A stretch of 41,218 nt of DNA from an uncultured Ruminococcus sp. (lineage in GTDB: Bacteria; Bacillota; Clostridia; Oscillospirales; Acutalibacteraceae). A program made the translations under genes and the position numbers. A model generated the notes under the pieces. That model was not told the origin of the DNA, did no database searches, and saw only the letters and a program-made list of their open reading frames with translations. Location of the stretch: contig CADCOE010000062.1 of the NCBI GenBank assembly GCA_902802985.1, forward strand, positions 1 through 41,218. The letters are read 5' to 3'. Positions 1 through 9,315 of the stretch are shown here, one piece after another (positions within the stretch are counted from its first letter, which is position 1; each line of letters opens with the position of its first letter).

Positions 1-3000
1 ACTCAGTGTCGAAGTATTTGTCAGTGTAGATGAACCAACGGTAATGGTTGCCTTTGCGGTTTTGCCGTTGGAAGATTTAGCAGTAATAGTAGCTGTACCT
101 GCTTTTATGCCCTTGACAACACCGGCACTGGTTACAGTTGCCACTGCGGTATTGCTTGAGGACCAAGTAATAGTCTTGTTGGTTGCATTGGACGGAGCCA
201 CTGTTGCTGTAAGGGTCACAGTAGAACCTACTGCAACGGTAGCACTGGTCTTATTGAGTGTTACGGATGTAACTTCAATTTCTCCGCCCTTCTTTTCTGC
301 TACAAATGTCTTTTCAACAGTAGCGGACTTGCCTGTAGAATCTTTGATCACGCACTTAATGGTATGTGTACCTACAGACGGTGTCCAGGAGCAGGAAGTA
401 GTAGCATTATCAGCTTTAACAGATGTACCGTCTACGAAGAATTCGTAAGTGTAAGGTGCTGTTCCGCCATAACCAACGGCTGACAGTGTCAGTGCCTGAG
501 AAGAATACTGCGGAGAAGAAAGGTCAGCACCAAAGTTAACCTGAAGCGGAGTCGGTGTCGGAGGAACGATCTTGCCGTTGCCCACTCTTGCAAAAGAAGA
601 GGTGATAATATCTATATCATCTTTTTCTGCGGAAGTACTGGAATCTGCACCATAATCGCCTTTTACATTATCAACCATAGAAAGATCATATGGGATACAG
701 TCAAGACCTGATTCACCTCTGGTAGCAACCAGCATAGCACCGATGCCGTTATCGGTAAGATAATCCTTTGTAATACCCAGTGTTTTGAGCGGGATCTTGA
801 TTTCATAGAAAGAGTCAAAAGTGGTATCGTGAACACCCTTTGAGCCTTTAAATGTCTTGTAGTCTACCCAGTCTGCATCATCACTTGATACATCCGAAGG
901 ATCCTCAGAACTGTTCAGACCCATAATGGAACTGCAGATGTTAGTGGTTGCCATCTTATATTCAATGCCGCCCTCGGCAAATCCTACGCAGCCATCTTTA
1001 TAGTCGGTATTGCCTTCTGTATCTACTGCTTTAAACATAGAAGGTTCACCTAAACCGGGTTTACCACTCATATAGAGCAGTCTGTCAACGTGTGTATTAA
1101 ATTCCAATCCCATTTTTTGACCCCAAATAGGGCCGCCTGTTGTGTTTTTGTTGGACATAGAAGTACTTGACGGGTCAATGCTAAGAGCCAAGATCAGCGG
1201 AACATCCAATACACGACCGCCGTCGCTCAAAGGACCGTCACCGGGATTAGCCCAAGTATCGGTAGTGTTGACCATCTGCCAGCCAATATAGAGGTTGGTA
1301 TCATCCCATGCACCAAAGAGAGCATATGTATCGAGAACGCAGTTTTCGTGACCGCCTTTCCAGTGGTTAGCTACGTCCCACGCTGCACCCTGTGCGATCA
1401 GCATATCTTCTGACCAGTCGCTTGCGTCACCATCAATAGTAATGGTTTTTTCCTTGCCGACTCCCTTGCTATTAGTGGAATAGTAGCTTGCCAGTGCTGC
1501 AGAGGATGATGTAGTCTTGACTACATAATCCTTTTCATATTTAAAGGAAGCTTTGTTAGTAGTTGAGCCGTCTGTTGCTGTAACATCAAGAGTAACGGTT
1601 GAATCACCAATCTTACCCTGACCAAGTGTTACTTTTGCTGTGTCTGTAAATGTCTTGACAGGCCCTCCGTCAACAGAATAAGTACCGCTGGTTGCGTTGC
1701 TAAGTGTCAAAGTGACATCCAGCGTTTCTGTGGTGAAAGTAGTACCGCTTGCCTTGTCGACCGATACGGAAGAACCCTTTGATTCTGTTACAGTAACGCT
1801 TTGTGTTGCGGTAGCGGTAGAAGAAGAGTCTTTCGCCGTTACAGTGATTTTATAAGTACCCTCTTTTGAAGGAGTCCATGTAGCAGTTGCTCCCGAAGAG
1901 GTAATAGCATTGGAGCCTTCTGCAAAAGAGTAGGTAACTGTACCGCTCGCATTAGAAGCAGTTGCTTTGAGTGTTACGGACTGTCCTACTGCAACGGTAG
2001 ACGGTGTTGCAGAAAGAGCCACACTCAGTTTATTGGTCGGTTCAGGAAGATCTTTCCAAGAACCTTCATAGAGTTTTTTCTCAGTAACCCCCATTGCATA
2101 GCCGGGCTGCTGTGAAGCCGGGTTCTGGTTGTTGCCCTGATCACTGAAGATAACACGTACGGTACCGCTGCTTGAGAATTTAGAGTCAAGCTCATATTTC
2201 CAATAGCCATTGCCACAGTCGGTCATCTTGGAACCGGGCCAACTTGCGTTAGATATTGCCGAAGAATCGTCACCGGCATATACATAAGCATATACATTGC
2301 TCCAGTTGGTAGAGGAATTGTCATAGACAAAACCGCCGCCATTTAATGTCGGATAAGTTTTCTTTGCCGCCTTGTTGTAGGTATAGCTTGCAGTCGCTTT
2401 GGAACCGTCAGATTTTTTACCTGCCAGTTCAACGGTAACGCTGCCACCTTCCGAAACAGAAGCACCGATAGTGATTGTTTTACCGTCTGTATACTCACCT
2501 GAATCACCTTCAGATGTCTTATAAGTTGCATCGGTCACACCGTTCGCCTTCAGTGTAACGGTCAATGTATCGGTAAAGGTGGTTCCTGTAGCAGGGGTAG
2601 CCGATACGCTGCCAACAGGATCCGGATTGTCACTCGGATTGTAAACAACGGCGATACCCTTATCACCAATCGAACCGCTGATATTGCCGCCCGATACTGT
2701 GAAAGTATTGCCTGATACCTGATCTTTATAGGTACCATCCTTCATTTTGTTGACTTTTGCTGATACCTGTCCGCCGCTGCCGTTGATATTAACGATAACG
2801 ACACCTTCTGTGCCTCTTTCAACGATAACATTGTTGCCGCTGCTGGACATATATTCACTCTGTCCTGCAAAGTAATTATGGAACTTATTAACCTGTGCTA
2901 CTTCTTTGTTTTTCCAGCTGGTGTTAGAACTTGCCTGACCCATCATCACTGACTTGGGGTCTCCGCCGGGACGAACATAGTACAATGCAGGATACTGACG

Positions 3001-4128
3001 AGCGGCAATGATTGCCCACGATCTGTTAATCTGATCCTGCGAAAATGCGGTGGACTCACCTGTAAAATCATCGTTTGCATATGTGTCGTGTGATTCCGAC
3101 CAAAGAACGATTTTATCATACGAAACGCCATTATAAGTAAGTGCGGAATTGGCCGCCTTGCCTATATTATTTTCTTTTATACCATATCTAACTGCATTTG
3201 CTGCCCAGTTGTCTGTTACGCCGATGTATTTTGTATAGTTTTTAATATCTGTGCCGGAATCATCCAGTATTTCACCATAGCAATAAATAGATACGCCCTT
3301 AGATTTTGCATAGGATTCTGCCCCGTCAATAACAGTCGGCCAGAAGTCGGATGCTCCACCCGGATCGGTAGGAAGTTCGATATGTTTTGCTGCGTCGAAG
3401 CGGAAGCCGTCTGCTCCGAGATCAATACACTCTTTTAAAAGATCAAGAACGCCGTTTTGTACTTTTTTGCTGCCTGTGTTAAGATCCGGCCAGCCTCCAA
3501 AGCCCCACGTCACGCTGGAGGTGCTGCCGTCACGTTTTATATTACTATAATCAATGCCCATAGAGCCGTTCAGATGCCAACAACTGTCATCATCACGGTA
3601 GGTTGGGTCATTTTGCGAAGAAATACCTGCTCTGTTGTTGCCTTCACCGCCGTTATTGTTAGCCATATGGTTAGCAACAACGTCCACGATGATTTTGACG
3701 CCGTATTTGTCAGCTTCATCGCACATTGCTTTGAAGTCCTCTTTAGAACCAAACCATGGATGTCCTTCGGGGGAAAAGCAAATCGTAGTCGGCTGATAAA
3801 CCTTCCACCAGTCCCACTGAGGGGTGCTTGACCTGGAAGCATCTTTCGGTCTCTGAACGGGAGAAGTCTGTACAGAGGTATAACCTGCCTCAGCAATCTC
3901 CTTCATATTATCCTTAATCGCATTAAACGACCAGTTCCATGCATGAAGGATAACACCATCGCAGACCTTTTCGCTAAGTCCATAGCTGTTCGTTGCGGCA
4001 TCGACCTGCTTGGATACCAGTGTTCCGCCAAGACCTGTCATTCCGGTTGCAAGAAGTGTTGCTGAAAGGAACACACTTGTTACTTTCGTACGCAAATCAA
4101 AGCGGTTGGACTTTAATTCACTGTTCAA
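1..4128 (-). CDS. Giant secreted GH13 alpha-amylase with CBM26 and probable CBM74 (3' end outside window)
   Basis: Secreted endo-acting starch hydrolase; 1376 codons are visible with no stop before the left edge. The start is taken as TTG at 4128, because AGGAG lies 11 nt upstream and no ATG fits. Residues 1 to about 45 are a signal peptide. The GH13 barrel follows, with region I DVVANH near 149-154, nucleophile Asp245 in GFRFDAAKH, acid/base Glu286 in YGEILD, and His347-Asp348 in SESHDTY. Next come a chitobiase-C-like beta module (about 505-588), a CBM26 starch-binding module (about 590-695), an Ig-like module, a second chitobiase-like module, a domain of about 290 residues (891-1182) with GDASDW, LIAQG and WDDTNLYIGW motifs that I read as CBM74 (granular-starch binding), another Ig-like module, and a Big_2 domain (about 1283-1365). 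The missing end may hold a dockerin or anchor. GH13 is certain; the CBM74 call is from memory of the family. Confidence 0.93.
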   Translation of the reverse strand, partial: MNSELKSNRFDLRTKVTSVFLSATLLATGMTGLGGTLVSKQVDAATNSYGLSEKVCDGVILHAWNWSFNAIKDNMKEIAEAGYTSVQTSPVQRPKDASRSSTPQWDWWKVYQPTTICFSPEGHPWFGSKEDFKAMCDEADKYGVKIIVDVVANHMANNNGGEGNNRAGISSQNDPTYRDDDSCWHLNGSMGIDYSNIKRDGSTSSVTWGFGGWPDLNTGSKKVQNGVLDLLKECIDLGADGFRFDAAKHIELPTDPGGASDFWPTVIDGAESYAKSKGVSIYCYGEILDDSGTDIKNYTKYIGVTDNWAANAVRYGIKENNIGKAANSALTYNGVSYDKIVLWSESHDTYANDDFTGESTAFSQDQINRSWAIIAARQYPALYYVRPGGDPKSVMMGQASSNTSWKNKEVAQVNKFHNYFAGQSEYMSSSGNNVIVERGTEGVVIVNINGSGGQVSAKVNKMKDGTYKDQVSGNTFTVSGGNISGSIGDKGIAVVYNPSDNPDPVGSVSATPATGTTFTDTLTVTLKANGVTDATYKTSEGDSGEYTDGKTITIGASVSEGGSVTVELAGKKSDGSKATASYTYNKAAKKTYPTLNGGGFVYDNSSTNWSNVYAYVYAGDDSSAISNASWPGSKMTDCGNGYWKYELDSKFSSSGTVRVIFSDQGNNQNPASQQPGYAMGVTEKKLYEGSWKDLPEPTNKLSVALSATPSTVAVGQSVTLKATASNASGTVTYSFAEGSNAITSSGATATWTPSKEGTYKITVTAKDSSSTATATQSVTVTESKGSSVSVDKASGTTFTTETLDVTLTLSNATSGTYSVDGGPVKTFTDTAKVTLGQGKIGDSTVTLDVTATDGSTTNKASFKYEKDYVVKTTSSSAALASYYSTNSKGVGKEKTITIDGDASDWSEDMLIAQGAAWDVANHWKGGHENCVLDTYALFGAWDDTNLYIGWQMVNTTDTWANPGDGPLSDGGRVLDVPLILALSIDPSSTSMSNKNTTGGPIWGQKMGLEFNTHVDRLLYMSGKPGLGEPSMFKAVDTEGNTDYKDGCVGFAEGGIEYKMATTNICSSIMGLNSSEDPSDVSSDDADWVDYKTFKGSKGVHDTTFDSFYEIKIPLKTLGITKDYLTDNGIGAMLVATRGESGLDCIPYDLSMVDNVKGDYGADSSTSAEKDDIDIITSSFARVGNGKIVPPTPTPLQVNFGADLSSPQYSSQALTLSAVGYGGTAPYTYEFFVDGTSVKADNATTSCSWTPSVGTHTIKCVIKDSTGKSATVEKTFVAEKKGGEIEVTSVTLNKTSATVAVGSTVTLTATVAPSNATNKTITWSSSNTAVATVTSAGVVKGIKAGTATITAKSSNGKTAKATITVGSSTLTNTSTLS

Positions 4129-4207
4129 TGATAATCACGCTCCTGAATGTAATTTATAAATATTCTGACATAGAGCCACGAACAGACAAATGAACAGCAA
4201 TCGAATG

Positions 4208-4306
4208 TCAAATCCTTGCTGCGGCTTCCATCAATTTCTGTTCAATAGCTTCTTCGATTATTATTTTATCACTAAAAAAGCTTTTTTGTAAAGACTTTAA
4301 TTTCAC
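4208..4306 (-). other. Possible 32-codon leader ORF upstream of the giant amylase
   Basis: A GTG-initiated reading frame of 32 codons ends 79 nt before the amylase TTG start. It would encode a charged, helix-prone peptide (contains EEAIEQKLMEAAARI). I see no convincing ribosome-binding site, so it may be chance. It lies inside a long untranslated leader if the distal promoter at 4438-4465 is the one used. Confidence 0.2.
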
Positions 4307-4437
4307 ACATTTTTATGTTTGACTCATATTCTAATCAATTGATAGAAAATAATTTGTTCATAAAACCGATTTAATTTATTAATATTTGGAGAGTTTTACA
4401 AACATATTTAACGGTTTTATTAATATTTGACACTAAA

Positions 4438-4465
4438 ATAGTAAATAATGAAATAATTATGTTAA
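4438..4465 (-). promoter_or_regulatory. Possible promoter of the giant amylase gene
   Basis: TTAACA (4460-4465), 16-nt spacer, TACTAT (4438-4443), read on the minus strand. Each hexamer is one base from consensus, but the surroundings are so AT-rich that a chance match is likely. Confidence 0.25.
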
Positions 4466-4480
4466 TTTAAACAATTTTTT

Positions 4481-4499
4481 TATTTCTTGTTAAGAAATA
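4481..4499. repeat. Perfect 8-3-8 palindrome, operator-like
   Basis: TATTTCTT, GTT, AAGAAATA form a perfect inverted repeat just upstream of the possible amylase promoter. Size and position fit a dimeric regulator site. It is too AT-rich to be a convincing terminator and has no following T-run on the gene strand. Confidence 0.35.
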
Positions 4500-4608
4500 T
4501 CTTATCCCCCTTTGTGATAATCGCTATTTTTCAGTGGTTTTAGTCACATAATTTATATTATTTCTGCCGCAGAAATATATTTTACGGTTATTTGTCATAA
4601 TGAAACAA

Positions 4609-4637
4609 GCACCCCGACAATTCATTTGTCGAGGTGC
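4609..4637 (-). terminator. Terminator of the membrane-anchored amylase gene
   Basis: A 12-bp stem with one mismatch (GCACCTCGACAA paired with TTGTCGGGGTGC, read on the minus strand) around a short loop, 37 nt after the amylase stop. It is followed by a short, interrupted T tract. Confidence 0.65.
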
Positions 4638-4674
4638 TCATAATGACACATTGTTATATCACACTGTTGTTCTT

Positions 4675-7008
4675 TTACTGTTCTCTTTTCTTTTTGCTGC
4701 TCATTACAACAACCAGTGCAGAAACGGCACCGATCATCGCAATCACTGCTGCGATGAACATTGACGAGTCGGAAGTAGCCACTGCCAGAAGATCGGAAGC
4801 TGTACTGCTGCTGGAAGCAGATGAAACTGCCGATGCAGCGGAAGCAACACTAGCCTTAGAGGAAGCTGCATTGCTGCCGGCAGATGAGCCTGTAGAGGAT
4901 GTGCTGCTCTGCTTTGAAGATACACCGCTGCCTGATGATTCCGGGACAGAGGAAGATGGAGCGGAAGACGACGGATCAGAAGAAACCGAAGAAGTGGATG
5001 AAGCAGCAGACGATGAAGAGGAGGAAGAAGATGTTTTATCACCGTCATCAGGGAGGTCAAGCCATTTTGTGCCGTTATAGAGTTTCTTATCAGCATAAGA
5101 CATTGTCAGACCTTCCTGCATAGCACCGGGAATTTGGTCGCCTGCACCATTGTTGAAGATGATCATAATATTCTTACATTCTGCAAACTGCTCAGGAAGC
5201 TCATAGGAATAGTACCCATCGCCGCACTCTGTCATCTTCACACCAGGCCAAGCAGCATTGGTAATTGTTTTGGGTGCCAATGTAATTTCATCATATACAT
5301 AAACATTAACGGTTTTCCAGTTAGTAATGGAATTGTCGAATACAACGCCGCCCTTTTTCAAAGTCGGAAGAATTCTGGCAGCCTCTTTGGTATATTTATA
5401 GGCAGCGGTCACTTCATCACCGTCAGCACCTATTGCTGTCAGCTTGAGTGTGATCACATCGCCTGCAGAAGATACCGCACCGATGTCAATAGTATCCCCA
5501 TCAGCAAAAGTACCCGAAGCACCTTCTGAAGTTTCATACTTAGCATCTGTTACTTCTTGTGAATGAAGGGTAACAGAAAGTGTATCGGAAGTAAAAGCGG
5601 TGTCAGACGGTTCAGCGGAAACCCTGCTGAGGAAATGGCTGTCATAAATAACTGCAATACCGCTGCTGCCTACTTTACCGGTAATAGTAGTATCTGTAAC
5701 AGTAAACTCATTGCCTGTTACCTCATCCTTATAAGTACCGGGAACAGCATATCCGCCTCCGTTAGGAACGGAAACTTCACCGCTGCCGTCACCCATAACG
5801 ATAACAGCACCGCCGCCTTTACGAGTAATCACCGAACAGTTGTCGGCAGTTGTATAGAAATCCTCTTTGCCGATCATCGCATTATGGAAATGGTTAACAG
5901 CAGCAACTTCAGGACTGGTAAAATGTGTGCTGCCCTTAACACCAATTCGGATGCTGTCTCTGGCGGTAGCAAACGGACGGGAAAGATACAGAGCTGAAGC
6001 ATCACTTCTGGAAGCGGCTACTGCATAAGCACGGTCAATAATATTCTGAGCCACACCGTTGGTTTCTTTTCCCTCGGCGTTGGAATACGTGTCGTGGCTT
6101 TCACCCCAATATACCAGCTTATCAGCTTCAACACCTCTGTTGACCCAGTTGCCGTCTGTGGCAGGAGCCTTTCCTGTTTTGAATGCACCGACCAATGACG
6201 TAGCATAAGCACTGTCCGTAACAGACATATAATCGGTATATTCCACCATCAGATCTTCGCTGCCCTTATCGGTAGGACCTATCAAAATCTCACCGTAATT
6301 ATACAGACCCTCTTTGGTTACTGTTTTCCAGAAATCACAGCCCTCACTGGGAAGTCCGATATGCTTAGCAGCATCCCAACGGATACCATCTACACCGACA
6401 GCCTTCAATTCCTTGACGTAATCAGCAACGACACTTTGAACATATGGATCCTCAGATTTCAGGTCTGTCATACCGATGTCACCATTAATTACCTGATTAC
6501 GATCGTTATAGCTTTTTATTTCGCCGAGTGTATGCCAATACTGATCGGGTTTCAGGTCATCCTGAATATTTTCGTGGTTACTTGCCAGATGATTGGCAAC
6601 AACGTCAACAATAACCTTGATACCGTATTTTTCTGCTTCTTTACAAAGATCTTCCAGTTCTTCTTTGGTACCAAGCTCATTCTCCTGTATTGAGAAGCCA
6701 AGCGGCTGATAGAGCCAATACCACGTACCAAGACCCTCGCTTGCCTGTGCAGGAGACGTCTGAATTGACGAAAATCCTGCCTTTGCGATATTTTCCAGTT
6801 CATCCTTAATATCGGTATATTTCCAGTCAAAGCAATGGAGAATGGTACCATCCTGAATATTATCGGCAAGCTCGTATTTAGCAGCCGAAACTTCCTCTGT
6901 TGCGATAGCAACGGTTCCAATTCCTGCAAAAGCAGTCACTGTAAGAGCTGCTGCCATAGCGGTACAAAGGACACGCTTTTTAATGCTGTGCTGTTTTTCT
7001 ATACTCAT
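4675..7008 (-). CDS. Membrane-anchored GH13 alpha-amylase with CBM26
   Basis: Extracellular alpha-amylase of 777 residues held at the cell surface. The signal peptide covers about residues 1-42. GH13 motifs are complete: Asp135/His140 in DVVANH, nucleophile Asp212 in GIRWDAAKH, Glu240 in NYGEIL, and His305-Asp306 in GESHDTY. A chitobiase-C-like beta module (about 463-545) and a CBM26 starch-binding module (about 547-652) follow, then about 80 residues of Ser-rich linker, one transmembrane helix (about 749-770) and a KKKREQ tail. AGGAGGG lies 10 nt before the ATG. Domain order and motif wording match the adjacent giant amylase, so the two are probably tandem paralogues. There is no dockerin and no canonical LPXTG; ATSDSS just before the helix could be a degenerate sorting motif. 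Confidence 0.95.
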   Translation of the reverse strand: MSIEKQHSIKKRVLCTAMAAALTVTAFAGIGTVAIATEEVSAAKYELADNIQDGTILHCFDWKYTDIKDELENIAKAGFSSIQTSPAQASEGLGTWYWLYQPLGFSIQENELGTKEELEDLCKEAEKYGIKVIVDVVANHLASNHENIQDDLKPDQYWHTLGEIKSYNDRNQVINGDIGMTDLKSEDPYVQSVVADYVKELKAVGVDGIRWDAAKHIGLPSEGCDFWKTVTKEGLYNYGEILIGPTDKGSEDLMVEYTDYMSVTDSAYATSLVGAFKTGKAPATDGNWVNRGVEADKLVYWGESHDTYSNAEGKETNGVAQNIIDRAYAVAASRSDASALYLSRPFATARDSIRIGVKGSTHFTSPEVAAVNHFHNAMIGKEDFYTTADNCSVITRKGGGAVIVMGDGSGEVSVPNGGGYAVPGTYKDEVTGNEFTVTDTTITGKVGSSGIAVIYDSHFLSRVSAEPSDTAFTSDTLSVTLHSQEVTDAKYETSEGASGTFADGDTIDIGAVSSAGDVITLKLTAIGADGDEVTAAYKYTKEAARILPTLKKGGVVFDNSITNWKTVNVYVYDEITLAPKTITNAAWPGVKMTECGDGYYSYELPEQFAECKNIMIIFNNGAGDQIPGAMQEGLTMSYADKKLYNGTKWLDLPDDGDKTSSSSSSSSAASSTSSVSSDPSSSAPSSSVPESSGSGVSSKQSSTSSTGSSAGSNAASSKASVASAASAVSSASSSSTASDLLAVATSDSSMFIAAVIAMIGAVSALVVVMSSKKKREQ

Positions 7009-7320
7009 TGAAAAAACTCCCTCCTAAAAATAAATCAAACCATACTATATTTTATCACTTTGCTTTCGCATATGTAAAGTACGGATTTTTTCACATCATT
7101 ATCTTTTGGAAAAACTTTCTTGTTTCATTTCTCGTCACAACAAAATAATTTATCCATAATAAACATTTTATTTTATTATAATTATCAAATATACACAACG
7201 AAACTATTATTTTATCCAGCCAAAAGCGAAAATTAACGAATAAATTTTATGCAAAACAACAATATTTATTATCAAAGTCATTTTCAGCGCGAAACAGCCG
7301 ACCTTTATCCTGTATCAATC
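7009..7320. other. Intergenic region between cytidylyltransferase and amylase genes
   Basis: About 310 bases, very AT-rich, holding the amylase promoter at 7049-7078 and its ribosome site. I see no clear terminator for the polymer operon that ends at 7321 and no other gene. Confidence 0.5.
7049..7078 (-). promoter_or_regulatory. Promoter of the membrane-anchored amylase gene
   Basis: TTTACA (7073-7078), 18-nt spacer, TAAAAT (7049-7054) on the minus strand. This would start transcription about 35 nt before the ATG at 7008. Confidence 0.5.
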
Positions 7321-8022
7321 TTATTGGGATGCCAATATTCCCTCCGCCGTGCGAAAATCACTCGGATAGGTCAGCTTTATATTAAAAGAACTTCCTTCAA
7401 TCAGATATACGGAATAGCCTTTGGAACAATAAAGTCCACACACATCCGTAGCAGTAATACGTTCGTTTTCATCCAGCGAATGATACACTTTCCGAAAAGT
7501 TTTAATTCGAAAGGTCTGGGGGGTCTGCACCAGACGGAGCATTTCTCTGTCAAGAAACGCTGCTGCCGTCATACCATTTTCCGTAGATAAAACCGTATCG
7601 ACCACAGGGACCGCCGCTGTACAGATGTCACATACACTCATTGCCTGAATACTGTCAGCAATCATTTTTTCAGTAACAAACGGTCTTACTGCATCGTGCG
7701 TCAAAAGAATATCTTCATCGGTAATAGGAAACGTTTTTTCCGCTGCCTCAATAATACGGAGTACAGTACCATTACGGTCGGCACCGCCGTCAGTTGTGAG
7801 TATATCGGTTCTGTTTCCCAAATACTGTTGCAGAAGCTGAACCGTATCCTTATGCCACTGAGGATTAATACCGATAATCACCACATCGATAAGAGAACTT
7901 GCCAAAAAGCGTTCTACTGTATGAATAAAAACAGGCTTTCCGTTCAGTTTCATCAACTGCTTAGGCAAATCTCCGCCCATTCGCAAACCGCTGCCGCCAG
8001 CTACAATTCCTGCAATAACCAT
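7321..8022 (-). CDS. TarI/IspD-family cytidylyltransferase (TarI-like)
   Basis: Nucleotidyltransferase of 233 residues that transfers CMP from CTP to a sugar- or polyol-phosphate. The N-terminal AGGSGLRMG loop and PKQL lysine are those of the IspD/TarI family. The internal GGADRN and THDAVRPF motifs and a C-terminal FNIKLTYPSDF resemble TarI (D-ribitol-5-phosphate cytidylyltransferase) more than the methylerythritol enzyme IspD. It is the last gene of a polymer-export operon, 15 nt after the Big_2 gene, with GGAGG 6 nt before the ATG. The operon setting also favours making an activated polyol for a surface polymer. No reductase (TarJ) or second cytidylyltransferase is visible here, so an IspD role cannot be excluded. 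Confidence 0.85.
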   Translation of the reverse strand: MVIAGIVAGGSGLRMGGDLPKQLMKLNGKPVFIHTVERFLASSLIDVVIIGINPQWHKDTVQLLQQYLGNRTDILTTDGGADRNGTVLRIIEAAEKTFPITDEDILLTHDAVRPFVTEKMIADSIQAMSVCDICTAAVPVVDTVLSTENGMTAAAFLDREMLRLVQTPQTFRIKTFRKVYHSLDENERITATDVCGLYCSKGYSVYLIEGSSFNIKLTYPSDFRTAEGILASQ

Positions 8023-8037
8023 TGATAACCTCCGCCG

Positions 8038-9315
8038 TCAATCCTGCATTTCATCGGCAAATTCTTTTCGTTCTTCTTCCAATTCCTTATTGCGGGTAAA
8101 CTTTCTGTATTTTAAACAAAAAATCAGAACGATCAATGCCAATATGACCACCTGAGCAGAGATGATCACTATGCTGTATGTATTACTGTTGGCATCCGTA
8201 ACGACGACCATACAGGATTTTGAAATTTTACCGTCAAGAGTGGAAAAAGTAACCTTTGCCTTTCCTCCTGCCACACCGGTAATCCTGCCATCGCTGTCCA
8301 CTGTCACCACATCGGTATCGGACGACACTCCTCTCAAGGTAGGCGTACCAACATTTTCGGGACGCACTTTACAGTTCATATCATAGGTTTCACCGCTGTA
8401 AATTTCCAGCGAAGTTTTTTCCAGAATAATATCAGTAATATTGTCGGAGCTGACTTTTTCTTCCTGATAAAGGACAACCAACTCTTTACCATTGATGATG
8501 CACGACACATTCATATCATAAGTAAATACGGTAAACTCTGCCGAGGACATCGGGACGGTATCCGTTGATTTGCGGTAAATGTTAATGTCATAGCTGCCAT
8601 TCATCACGTTATCAAAATAAAATTTACCATTTTCATCGGTAGTTGCCTCAACAGTATCTTTTTTATTTTTCAGTTCGACACGCATATCAGACTTTCTTTC
8701 GCCTGCGATGGAATAAAGCACACCATTGATATTCACTTTGGTGTTGGTTTTCTCTCCCTTGGGCAGTACCTTGACAACACAATTTTGGGATACAGCGGAA
8801 GAGGACGCTTCTGCTGTAATCACTGCCATACCCGCTTTCACGGCGGTCACATTACCGTTCTGGTCAACCTTCACAACAGAGGTATCTGATGAAAAGTAAT
8901 GCACACTTTTGTCCGTAGCATCATCGGGTAATATCGTTGCCTTGATTTTTTCTTTTCCGCCTTCCGTCATTGTCAATGCTCGATCACTGAGGGAAATATC
9001 CGTAGGAGGGTTTCCTGTGACAACGTTGACAACACATTTGGAATGTATTTTTGTTCCCACGCCGACGTATACCTCTGCTTTGCCCGACGAAATCGCCGTA
9101 ATGACACCTTCATCATCGATCGTAGCCACTTTATCATTGGAGGATGAAAATTTAGCACCGCTCACGGTTTGGCTCAGCGTCAGACGATATGTTTGCATCG
9201 CATACAGCGTGATACTGGAACGGCTGAACTTTGCCGTCGCTGCATCAGCCTGAAGTACAAACATACAGAACATCAACGCCAATATCATTATAAAACTGAT
9301 GGTTCGTTTTTTCAT
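8038..9315 (-). CDS. Big_2-domain membrane protein within polymer-export operon
   Basis: Exported single-pass membrane protein of 425 residues and unknown function. A signal peptide (about 1-25) is followed by two Big_2 immunoglobulin-like domains (about 28-100 and 103-185), a carboxypeptidase-regulatory or SpaA-like beta domain (about 193-285), a third Big_2 domain (about 292-375), one transmembrane helix (about 381-402) and a charged cytoplasmic tail. The ATG overlaps the stop of the upstream glycosyltransferase gene (ATGA), and AAGGAG precedes it, so the two are translationally coupled. The coupling suggests a role in presenting or assembling the exported polymer; that is inference. Confidence 0.85.
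   Translation of the reverse strand: MKKRTISFIMILALMFCMFVLQADAATAKFSRSSITLYAMQTYRLTLSQTVSGAKFSSSNDKVATIDDEGVITAISSGKAEVYVGVGTKIHSKCVVNVVTGNPPTDISLSDRALTMTEGGKEKIKATILPDDATDKSVHYFSSDTSVVKVDQNGNVTAVKAGMAVITAEASSSAVSQNCVVKVLPKGEKTNTKVNINGVLYSIAGERKSDMRVELKNKKDTVEATTDENGKFYFDNVMNGSYDINIYRKSTDTVPMSSAEFTVFTYDMNVSCIINGKELVVLYQEEKVSSDNITDIILEKTSLEIYSGETYDMNCKVRPENVGTPTLRGVSSDTDVVTVDSDGRITGVAGGKAKVTFSTLDGKISKSCMVVVTDANSNTYSIVIISAQVVILALIVLIFCLKYRKFTRNKELEEERKEFADEMQD

Larger units (their letters stand above)
4129..4608. other. AT-rich intergenic region between the two amylase genes
   Basis: About 480 bases without a convincing gene. On the minus strand it carries a possible promoter (TTAACA at 4460-4465, 16 nt, TACTAT at 4438-4443), a perfect 8-3-8 palindrome at 4481-4499, a 14-base palindrome (AAAAAAGCTTTTTT, 4274-4287) and the small ORF at 4208-4306. 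If that promoter is real, the amylase messenger has a leader of about 300 nt. Confidence 0.4.

Noticed and set aside
44..448. 134-residue plus-strand frame
   Set aside because: Antisense to the Ig-like and Big_2 modules of the giant amylase; no ribosome site and hydrophobic low-complexity composition.
4274..4287. AAAAAAGCTTTTTT palindrome as terminator
   Set aside because: No loop and very weak pairing; likely a chance A/T palindrome.
4634..5080. 148-residue acidic plus-strand frame
   Set aside because: Mirror of the Ser-rich linker of the amylase on the minus strand (TCN codons read back as Asp/Glu-type codons).
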